A stretch of 32,933 bases of DNA from Anaerolineae bacterium. GTDB taxonomy: Bacteria; Chloroflexota; Anaerolineae; B4-G1; SLSP01. The translations under genes were made by a program, and so were the position numbers. The stretch spans positions 1-32,933 of the forward strand of contig JALOOJ010000018.1 of assembly GCA_025454475.1 (NCBI GenBank), given 5' to 3'. Below the pieces are notes generated by a model. It saw only the letters and a list, made by a program, of their open reading frames with translations. It did not search any database and had not been told where the DNA came from. Below, one piece after another: positions 16,035-24,844 of this stretch. The first letter of the stretch is position 1, and each line of letters opens with the position of its first letter.

Positions 16035-16730
16035 TTACCCCTCCTGGGGCTCGACCACCAAACGGTAACCTTGACCGCGCTCGCTTACAATCCGCTCGGG
16101 GTCCCTGGGGTCCTGTTCAATCTTCTGGCGCAAGTACCAGATGTAGAGCTTCAGGTAGTCTCGGCGATTGCTATACTCGGGCCCCCATACTCTCCGGAGC
16201 AGTGTGTCATGGGTGACGGTGCGACCTGCGTCCTGGACTAAGGCCGACAACAACTGGAACTCGGTCGGCGTCAGAGTGACCTCGCGGTTGTCGATTTTCA
16301 CCTCATGTGTGTCCAGGTTCACATGGAGATTCCCCGTGACGAATACCGTCTGCTCGCCGCGGGCGCGACGGGCGCGCGAGAGGGCCGCCTTAACTCGAGT
16401 CACGAGCTCTTTGTAGCCGAAGGGTTTGACGATGTAGTCATCGGCACCCAACCCCAGGCCGTAGGTGATGTTGTGTTCGTCACCCAACGCGGTCAGGAAC
16501 AGCACAGGGGCATCCGTGATGCGACGGAGGGCTTCATAGACGTGCCAGCCATCCATGTCGGGCATGAGGATGTCCAGAAGGACAAGGTTGGGTGTGCCCT
16601 GGCGAGCAAGTCTGAGGCCTACCTCACCACTGTTGGCGGTCTGCACGGCGTAACCGGCGCGTTCCAGGAGTAGCTGTACCAACTGAGCCAGGGCCTCATC
16701 GTCCTCAACCAGCAAGATCGTCTCGCTCAT
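16035..16730 (-). CDS. OmpR/PhoB-family response regulator
   Basis: The protein has 231 residues from ATG 16730, with GAGGAG 6 nt upstream. The receiver domain at about 1-120 has the acidic pair in 'LLVEDDEALAQL', phospho-acceptor Asp in 'LVLLDILMPDMDGW', conserved Thr in 'VLFLTALG', and Lys in 'DDYIVKPFGYKEL'. The winged-helix domain at about 130-228 carries 'LTPTEFQLLSALV', 'HDTLLRRVWG' and 'LKLYIWYLRQKIEQDP'. It should activate or repress transcription when phosphorylated. No histidine kinase is adjacent. Instead the stop lies 8 nt before the NACHT-HEAT gene, so the two form a unit. It has its own promoter at 16846-16873. Confidence 0.94.
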   Translation of the reverse strand: MSETILLVEDDEALAQLVQLLLERAGYAVQTANSGEVGLRLARQGTPNLVLLDILMPDMDGWHVYEALRRITDAPVLFLTALGDEHNITYGLGLGADDYIVKPFGYKELVTRVKAALSRARRARGEQTVFVTGNLHVNLDTHEVKIDNREVTLTPTEFQLLSALVQDAGRTVTHDTLLRRVWGPEYSNRRDYLKLYIWYLRQKIEQDPRDPERIVSERGQGYRLVVEPQEG

Positions 16731-16845
16731 CTCGTGCTCCTCGCTATGGGCTAAGGCGCGGACGCGACGCCCGGATTGAGGATGTCCTCACCGCTGCGCT
16801 AGATGGGAACCCTGTAGGCGCGCGACCCAAGTTACCAATACACCT

Positions 16846-16873
16846 ATATTAGGTTAAAATTCGCATTTGTCAA
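16846..16873 (-). promoter_or_regulatory. Sigma-70-type promoter for the response regulator / NACHT-HEAT unit
   Basis: Minus strand: TTGACA (16868-16873), 16 nt, TAATAT (16846-16851). The -35 is a perfect consensus and the region is strikingly AT-rich. The predicted leader is about 110 nt. It lies just downstream of the hairpins that follow the SEDS-PBP gene, so the two units are probably transcribed separately. Confidence 0.65.
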
Positions 16874-16890
16874 ACCAAAGTCGGTCTGAG

Positions 16891-16920
16891 AGTTAGAAAT
16901 TAACTAGTACTTTCGTACTA
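16891..16920. repeat. Two adjacent small inverted repeats after the SEDS-PBP gene
   Basis: AGTTA-GAAAT-TAACT (16891-16905) and TAGTAC-TTTC-GTACTA (16905-16920) lie side by side. On the minus strand the second forms a 6-bp stem capped by GAAA, a GNRA-type tetraloop, 11 nt beyond the SEDS-PBP stop. The stems are AT-rich with no U-run, so this is a weak terminator at best. The repeats sit just upstream of the next promoter and could instead be protein-binding sites. Confidence 0.5.
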
Positions 16921-16931
16921 AGTGATATACG

Positions 16932-19688
16932 TTATGGGACGATCTGCTGAATCTCGGTCAGGAATCGCAGCGTTTCGACGCCGATGGAGAGGGCGAGCTG
17001 CGGGTCTGTCGTTTGGTCCAGGAACACGGCGACGGCGTAGCGGGGCAGGTCGGCCGAATTGAGACCCACAAACCACGCCTGTTGTCGGTTCAGACCTGCC
17101 AACGATGTGCCGAGATGACCCACCGCACCAGCGTACGGGGTCAGTAGATGGCGGACCGAATCGGCGATGTCAGCGTCGACGACACGTGTAGCCGTATCCA
17201 ACGGAAGCGTCGCGCATCCGTCGAAAGGAGCGCGCAGTAGGCTTAGGTTGGGGCGAAGCCCGTCGTTGCCCAGTGTTGCCATCGCCTGAGCAAGCTGGAG
17301 CGGGGTAATGAGCAACCGGCCCTGGCCCAGCGCATCGATGCGTGCGTCGAGCTGCTGCCCGCCGAGGTCCGCAGCCACCGTTGGCAGCACCAGACTCGGC
17401 GCGTCGAGGAACCCCCAAAGAGCCAGTGCCTCCATAACATCCGCGTCGCCCATCCGGCGCGCAGCCGCCACGAAGGGCGCGGGACACGCTGCGGCAAGCG
17501 CAGCCGACCAACCGTCGTCGACTGGTGGCACCAGGCACCCGAAAACCAGGCCGTTGAGGTCCACCGTTGCCGAGATGGCTCCCTGCGGCTTCAGAGACGG
17601 ATCACGTTGTAGCGCACTCGCCAGGATGAAGGGTTGAAGGCTCGTGCCTGGCTGGGCAAGGGCCTGCGTGGCCCGGTTCAGGAACGGAGAGTTCTCCGCT
17701 GAGCTCAACGTGGGCCACATTGCGGCCACCGAGGCCGAGTCATACACAGGGCTTGATGCCAGAGCCAGGATCTCACCGGTGCGCGTGTCAACGACGATGG
17801 CCGCGCCGGTATGGGGGGCGAGGCTACGTTGTGCGTGCTGCTGAAGCCTGCTATCAAGCGTCAACCGAACGTCACGGCCCACCGGATCAATGTGCAGGAG
17901 CTTGTGCCGTGCTGAGGACCAGGGAGACAGGTCGACCTCGCCACGCAGCCGCGCGTCACATGCGGCTTCGATGCCATCCGTGCCGTACGCGATCGTGGCG
18001 AAGCCGACAACGGGAGCCGCTTCGGGCTGGGAGTACACCCTCGTCACGAAGCCCTGCGCGTCCATCACGATGTCGGCAATGACCTGAGCGTTGCGATCGT
18101 AGATGCGTCCCCGGCGGATGCGAGACTCAGCCACGATGAAGCGCGGGTTACCGCGATGGCTTTGCAGCTCTTCGACTCGTACGAATGACCAGAGGCCGGT
18201 GAAGAGAGCCAGCCCTGCCAGGAGTGCGACGAGGGCCTGCCCAAGACGGGACGCTGTAACTCTTAGCGGTCGTGTGACCGTTGGTGCGAGCGATAGGCTT
18301 AGCGGAAGAGGGTGGGGGGCGGACAGATTCAGCAGCAGGCCTGCCGCAAACAGCATTGTCACGAGTGACGACCCTCCATGGCTCACAAACGGGAAGGTGA
18401 CCCCGGTGATGGGGATTAACTTGGCATTGCCGCCCGCAATAACGAACGTTTGGACGCCGATTAACGCAGCAATGCCTCCGGCGACGAGCGACTCAAAGAC
18501 CGACTCGGTCCTCTGCGCTATTCTGATGGCTCGGGCAATCAGTGCAGCGATCAGCAGCAGCAGGCTCACAGTGCCCACAAGGCCAAACTCCTCAGCGATG
18601 GCGGCATAGACGAAGTCGGTATGCACGGCGGGGATTAACGTAGGCGCGCCCTGCCCGAGGCCCTGACCGAAGAGCCCCCCCGCCCCAAATGCAAAGAGCG
18701 ACTGGAGGATCTGGAAAGCACGATCGGCCTGCTCAGGTGCCCATGGGTCAAGCCAGATGCTGACGCGCAGGGCCACACGGTCTGACAGCAGGTAACCCGC
18801 CACGGCGACCGGCGCAAACAAGCCAAGACTCAGCAGCGCATAACCGGCGTTGCCCCAGGCCAGGTAGATCATCATCACGAACGTAAGGTAGAAGAGAAGC
18901 GCGGCGCCAAGGTCCTGTTGCCATCCCAGAAGCAGGAGCGCCACCCCAACCATAGCCATCATCGGTCCGAGGACCACCATCCAGGTGGATCCCCCGGCGG
19001 CTCTGACGCTTGTGAGATCGCGCTTATCGGCGAGATAGGCCGACAGGTAGATGATGAGCAGTAGTTTGAGGGGTTCCGAGGGCTGCACGAACAGGCCGAA
19101 GGCCCCGAGCCAGAGCTCCTGTCCGAAGCCCGAGGGGTTGACGCCGAATACGAGAGTCGCGCCGAGAAGCGCAATACCTGCGGACAGAAGCGAGTAGCGA
19201 TAGCGCCGAAGAGTCCGGGTGAGCTGAGGGGTGAGCGCCGTTGCCACGAACACTCCGCAGCCGATCAGCAACCAGAGCACCTGGCGATAGAGCAGTGCGG
19301 GTGCCAGCCGCGCCTGCAGCACAAGCCCCCAGCCGGTCAGTAGTGCCACAAGCGCCACGATAATGGGATCGTAGTGGGTTAGCCTTGTCCTCAGGACCCA
19401 CTGGACGGTACCCCAAGCAGATAACCAACCGATGCCGACCACCAAAAGCTGGGCCGTGGTCAGGCTCAGCGGATAGGGCGCGAAGTGCAGCGTGACGATG
19501 CCTGACAGCACGAAGAGCGCTGCACTGGCGAAGAGCAGCGATCCGGCAGCCCGCTCGGAGAGCGTGAATCGGAGTCGGTACCGGGAGAGCGGACGGGTCC
19601 CCATTGTGGTGGCCGGTCTAGTCCGGGTCCGGACTTCGTACTGCCGCGAGCGTGTGCTGTCTGCGAGGTGCCCGGAGCGTGGCTGCAT
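16932..19688 (-). CDS. Fusion of SEDS (FtsW/RodA-type) glycosyltransferase and degenerate class B PBP domain
   Basis: The protein has 918 residues. Residues about 40-465 are a polytopic SEDS peptidoglycan polymerase, with 'VQPSEPLKLLLIIYLSAYLA', 'WLDPWAPEQADRAFQILQSL', the HTDF motif (D358) and 'ITGVTFPFVSHGGSSLVTML'. After another TM helix (about 480-500), residues 520-918 match a penicillin-binding protein transpeptidase ('RRGRIYDRNAQVIA', 'RLTLDSRLQQHAQRSL', 'AAIVVDTRTGEILALAS'). The catalytic motifs look lost. PG-S-xx-K reads PG-T682-SL-Q685, SxN reads A734-C-P736, and KTG reads H858-L-G. Normally SEDS and bPBP are separate partner proteins. The start is uncertain: ATG 19688 or 19604, neither with a good ribosome binding site. 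Confidence 0.92.
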   Translation of the reverse strand: MQPRSGHLADSTRSRQYEVRTRTRPATTMGTRPLSRYRLRFTLSERAAGSLLFASAALFVLSGIVTLHFAPYPLSLTTAQLLVVGIGWLSAWGTVQWVLRTRLTHYDPIIVALVALLTGWGLVLQARLAPALLYRQVLWLLIGCGVFVATALTPQLTRTLRRYRYSLLSAGIALLGATLVFGVNPSGFGQELWLGAFGLFVQPSEPLKLLLIIYLSAYLADKRDLTSVRAAGGSTWMVVLGPMMAMVGVALLLLGWQQDLGAALLFYLTFVMMIYLAWGNAGYALLSLGLFAPVAVAGYLLSDRVALRVSIWLDPWAPEQADRAFQILQSLFAFGAGGLFGQGLGQGAPTLIPAVHTDFVYAAIAEEFGLVGTVSLLLLIAALIARAIRIAQRTESVFESLVAGGIAALIGVQTFVIAGGNAKLIPITGVTFPFVSHGGSSLVTMLFAAGLLLNLSAPHPLPLSLSLAPTVTRPLRVTASRLGQALVALLAGLALFTGLWSFVRVEELQSHRGNPRFIVAESRIRRGRIYDRNAQVIADIVMDAQGFVTRVYSQPEAAPVVGFATIAYGTDGIEAACDARLRGEVDLSPWSSARHKLLHIDPVGRDVRLTLDSRLQQHAQRSLAPHTGAAIVVDTRTGEILALASSPVYDSASVAAMWPTLSSAENSPFLNRATQALAQPGTSLQPFILASALQRDPSLKPQGAISATVDLNGLVFGCLVPPVDDGWSAALAAACPAPFVAAARRMGDADVMEALALWGFLDAPSLVLPTVAADLGGQQLDARIDALGQGRLLITPLQLAQAMATLGNDGLRPNLSLLRAPFDGCATLPLDTATRVVDADIADSVRHLLTPYAGAVGHLGTSLAGLNRQQAWFVGLNSADLPRYAVAVFLDQTTDPQLALSIGVETLRFLTEIQQIVP

Positions 19689-19742
19689 CGGTAGCCGCGA
19701 CTAGAGCAGCTCGAAGGGCGTCATAGGATCGGAACTGCCCAG

Positions 19743-20117
19743 TCACGCCGATGCCTTCCCCTGGGCGTTGGGATCCGAGTCGTCTTGGACCACAAACTCC
19801 AGTGGGGCATGGCACAGGCCGCACCCCAGTCTTGGGTCCCGTACCGTGCCCGTGCTGAGCGAGCAGGTGGCTGAGATAACCATGTGTGGATGTGACCAGA
19901 ATCGCCAGCGCGACCTACCGATCTCCGCGTGAAGGGTCAGTGTCTTGCAGGCGTTGGCCCGCCTGATCTCGGGGACGGGGCAGGTCTGGCAGAGGCTCGA
20001 AGTCCATTTCGCCTGATCCGGTGACCCATCCAGGAGGTGACAGAGCTCGCGGACATCCGGCTTACGATGTGCGTCGGCGTAGTAGTAGGGGCATGCCTGG
20101 CCATAGGGTGTCAGCAT
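19743..20117 (-). CDS. Small Cys-rich protein of unknown function
   Basis: I use ATG 20117 (124 residues) instead of the track start at 20201 because the upstream gene ends at 20123, so this start leaves only 5 nt between them. The sequence has nine Cys in patterns suggestive of metal or Fe-S binding: 'QACPYYYADAHRK', 'LCQTCPVPEIRRANACKTL', and near the C-terminus 'LGCGLCHAPL'. No signal peptide or TM segment is visible. I recall similar Cys-patterned hypothetical proteins in Chloroflexota but no named function. No Shine-Dalgarno is obvious, so translation probably depends on coupling to the gene before it. The SEDS-PBP gene follows 54 nt downstream. Confidence 0.68.
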   Translation of the reverse strand: MLTPYGQACPYYYADAHRKPDVRELCHLLDGSPDQAKWTSSLCQTCPVPEIRRANACKTLTLHAEIGRSRWRFWSHPHMVISATCSLSTGTVRDPRLGCGLCHAPLEFVVQDDSDPNAQGKASA

Positions 20118-20122
20118 GGTGT

Positions 20123-20644
20123 TCAGGCGTGCGAGTAGCTCTGCACCATCCGGCGGTTGATGTAAATGAGCCGCGCTTGGGAGGGAAGGTCGGAGGTGCA
20201 AGTGGACAGGAAGTGGACGCGCGCGTCTGTGACCGGGAAGAAGAGGCCCTTCCAGAAGTCGAGGAAGTTCATAAGCCTGGCATCGCTCAGGAAGGGGGCG
20301 TTTCCACGAACAACGGCGATCCCGAGGTTAACCATGACCGTTTCGGTGTGGGGCGCCGCGCGGAACTGCTCCACAGCCGAATCGTCAGGGAAGATCAGGA
20401 ACTGCAGCCGCTCCCGCACCAGGACGACCTCATTGACGCGACTTGTCGGGAGTCCGGTGAAGGCCCAGGGAGCGATCCGCGCTTCACTGACCGACATGAC
20501 ATCCAGTCCGTCCTGGTTGAGGTAGTTGTTCGGGTTCCCCAACGTCATCAGTAGTCCGTCGACGTACTGCAGATCATTGGCTGCCAGGACTCGATGCTTC
20601 TGTACCGGCGACTCACCCTGGGTTGCTGGTACCAGTCGGCCCAT
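20123..20644 (-). CDS. Unknown protein with an internal duplication
   Basis: The protein has 173 residues from ATG 20644, chosen because AAGGAGG stands right before it. The track's 14 extra residues upstream read like low-complexity non-coding sequence. Two halves look alike: about residues 15-90 ('HRVLAANDLQYVDGLLMTL ... VNEVVLVRERLQFLIF') and about 100-170 ('ETVMVNLGIAVVRGNAPFL ... ARLIYINRRMVQSYS'). Each has a beta-rich start, an 'L.(N/D)(F/Y)L' segment, a '(D/E)AR(I/V)' segment and a hydrophobic strand followed by Arg. That suggests a tandem beta-barrel-like module. No signal or TM helix is seen. Together with the Cys-rich gene it forms a pair between ligA and the SEDS-PBP gene. Function unknown. 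Confidence 0.75.
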   Translation of the reverse strand: MGRLVPATQGESPVQKHRVLAANDLQYVDGLLMTLGNPNNYLNQDGLDVMSVSEARIAPWAFTGLPTSRVNEVVLVRERLQFLIFPDDSAVEQFRAAPHTETVMVNLGIAVVRGNAPFLSDARLMNFLDFWKGLFFPVTDARVHFLSTCTSDLPSQARLIYINRRMVQSYSHA

Positions 20645-20722
20645 ATGGCCTCCTTCTTCTTCTAGGGCATACCCGCCAAAGGACACGGAGCGATCTGGAT
20701 AGATCCGCTACGCCCGTGGGGC

Positions 20723-23269
<2,547 letters not shown>

Positions 23270-23280
<11 letters not shown>

Positions 23281-23297
23281 GTGACCTGATGTATACT
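23270..23297 (+). promoter_or_regulatory. Promoter for the small membrane protein gene (plus strand)
   Basis: TTGCTG (23270-23275), 16 nt, TATACT (23292-23297). The predicted start is near 23304, with a leader of about 27 nt that includes AGGAG before GTG 23331. The -10 shares the palindrome GTATAC with the minus-strand promoter. Confidence 0.55.
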
Positions 23298-23318
23298 ACG
23301 ATGTTGGCAATATGACAA
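23290..23318 (-). promoter_or_regulatory. Overlapping divergent promoter for the SH3 protein / ligA unit
   Basis: Minus strand: TTGTCA (23313-23318), 17 nt, TATACA (23290-23295). It overlaps the plus-strand promoter at the palindrome GTATAC. The predicted start falls within a few bases of the TTG codon at 23280, which would make a leaderless or very short-leader transcript. Confidence 0.5.
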
Positions 23319-23330
23319 TAGGAGCCGCAA

Positions 23331-23873
23331 GTGCGCGTTGCAGTCCGTGAGGAGAGTCACAATCGGGCGGAATGGCAGACCAGGCGACCGCTGCCTCAGA
23401 TCCTGGTTGGCCTGCTCCTGGCTGTCCTTTTCCTCACTGCTCTCGTTGCTTTCAGCCCCAACGTTGTCCGGAGACAGGTGGTCGCGGTGATTGTTGCTCT
23501 TGGCCTTGGTGTCGGCACGGCTGTCGTGCTGGCGATTCCTCTCGTCGACGGCGGATCGATTGAGCGGACGCCGGACGGTGGCGAGCTCCGGCGCACGAAG
23601 ACGTGGATCGGTCGCGGAGCTCGGGAGGTAGTGAGTGTGGACTTGGGTGACGTACGCGCTTTCGAAGTTGAGACGCGCAGCTTCGCGGATGGGCCCGTCG
23701 ATACTTTCGATCTGGGTAGACTCTGGATGCGCGATCTCGAGGGGAACCGGATCTCCCTGACGGACTGGGGTGAACTGTCCTCGGTGCAGGCGCTTGGCGA
23801 CGCACTTGCTAGAGCAGGTCGGCGCTCGTTGGGTTCGGGCGAGGGTGAGGAACTGCCACCCGCTATGGTATAA
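23331..23873 (+). CDS. Small membrane protein of unknown function
   Basis: The protein has 180 residues, starting at GTG 23331 with AGGAG about 6 nt upstream. Two TM helices lie at about 24-42 ('ILVGLLLAVLFLTALVAF') and 48-70 ('VVAVIVALGLGVGTAVVLAI'). A soluble C-terminal domain of about 100 residues follows ('LRRTKTWIGRGAREVVSVDL', 'LWMRDLEGNRISLTDWGEL'), predicted beta-rich and possibly PH-like. I do not recognise a named family. The stop codon TAA lies inside the TATAAT box upstream of recO. Confidence 0.8.
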   Translation: MRVAVREESHNRAEWQTRRPLPQILVGLLLAVLFLTALVAFSPNVVRRQVVAVIVALGLGVGTAVVLAIPLVDGGSIERTPDGGELRRTKTWIGRGAREVVSVDLGDVRAFEVETRSFADGPVDTFDLGRLWMRDLEGNRISLTDWGELSSVQALGDALARAGRRSLGSGEGEELPPAMV

Positions 23874-23874
23874 T
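23869..23874 (+). promoter_or_regulatory. Candidate -10 box upstream of recO
   Basis: A perfect TATAAT preceded by TATGG. The -35 region at the right distance (around 23846-23851) is poor (GAGGAA-like), so this would rely on the -10. The TAA stop of the previous gene is part of the hexamer. Confidence 0.35.
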
Positions 23875-23967
23875 GCAGGCCGCGACGCGTATAGTTCTCG
23901 GATGTGCCACGGTTTCAACCGTGAGAGCGGCGTACTCCGGCGACTGCTAAATGCGAACGGTGCCTCT

Positions 23968-24777
23968 ATGGCGCGACACTCCCGGCTTTACCAGCTTGAG
24001 GGCATCATCCTCGGTCGACGCGACTATGGTGAGGCCGATCGTATCATTGTGTGTTTGACTTCGGAGGGTCGGGTCGACCTGCTTGCGAAGGGCACCCGCA
24101 AGACGCGGTCTCGTAAGGCCGGGCATCTGGAGTTGTTCTCACGGACTCAGATGCTAGTCTCACGAGTGGAGCATTCCTGGGATATTGTTAGCCAGGCTGA
24201 GGCGGTTGTCCTGCGCCCGGCACTCCAGGAGGATTTCCAGCGCGCAACGTATGCGCGGTATGTGGGGGAGCTCGTGATTCGGTTCTTCGAGTCTGAGGCC
24301 AACGAGCAACTCTACCAACTGCTTGACTCGACACTGACGGCGCTTGAGGCGGACGATACACCGGAGCTGCTCGTTAGGTGGTATGAGCAGCGCTTGTTGA
24401 CACTGGCAGGGTTCAGGCCGGAGTGGCACGCGTGTGTCGGTGAGCGCGACGGTGAGTTGTGCGGTGCGGAGCTTCGTCCGCGGCCGATGGATTCGGTGAC
24501 CTACGGGATGGATCCGGAGCGCGGCGGTGCCCTGTGTGCTGAGTGCTTTGCTGCGGCGCGCAAGGACCTAGGTGTCAGACCGCTAACCCCGAGCGCGCTC
24601 TCGTGGCTTCAGGCGTTGCAGCATCATCTGTACTCGGAGATTAAGCGGTTCAACATCTCACCCAGGGCGGCCACGGAACTGGCGTCGGCGATGCAGCATT
24701 ACATCTCGTACCACCTGGAGTACCGACCGTCTAGCCTGAGGATCCTGGAAGATCGTGCGCCTGGTAGTGATAGATGA
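23968..24777 (+). CDS. recO: DNA repair protein RecO
   Basis: RecO acts with RecR and RecF to load RecA on SSB-coated single-stranded DNA. The protein has 269 residues from ATG 23968. The 66 residues upstream in the track overlap the previous gene and are not family-like. The N-terminal OB-fold is plain: 'YQLEGIILGRRDYGEADRII', then 'GRVDLLAKGTRKTRSRKAG'. A helical middle follows, then a zinc-finger region with four Cys: 'CVGERDGELCG' and 'ALCAECFAA'. The C-terminal tail 'YISYHLEYRPSSLRIL' matches the family end. No strong ribosome binding site is visible. glyQS follows after 67 nt, and recO next to glycyl-tRNA synthetase genes is a common bacterial arrangement. Confidence 0.94.
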   Translation: MARHSRLYQLEGIILGRRDYGEADRIIVCLTSEGRVDLLAKGTRKTRSRKAGHLELFSRTQMLVSRVEHSWDIVSQAEAVVLRPALQEDFQRATYARYVGELVIRFFESEANEQLYQLLDSTLTALEADDTPELLVRWYEQRLLTLAGFRPEWHACVGERDGELCGAELRPRPMDSVTYGMDPERGGALCAECFAAARKDLGVRPLTPSALSWLQALQHHLYSEIKRFNISPRAATELASAMQHYISYHLEYRPSSLRILEDRAPGSDR

Positions 24778-24844
24778 CTCGACAGTTTCGGAAACGATTG
24801 TTGAGAGCTCGCCGCGTGCCGCAGAGGTCAGGGGATAGGAGCAG

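Noticed and set aside
20689-20709. Small hairpin AGCGATCT-GGAT-AGATCCGCT after ligA
   Set aside because: The stem is short with a bulge and no U-run. It could end ligA transcription, but the evidence is too weak to annotate.
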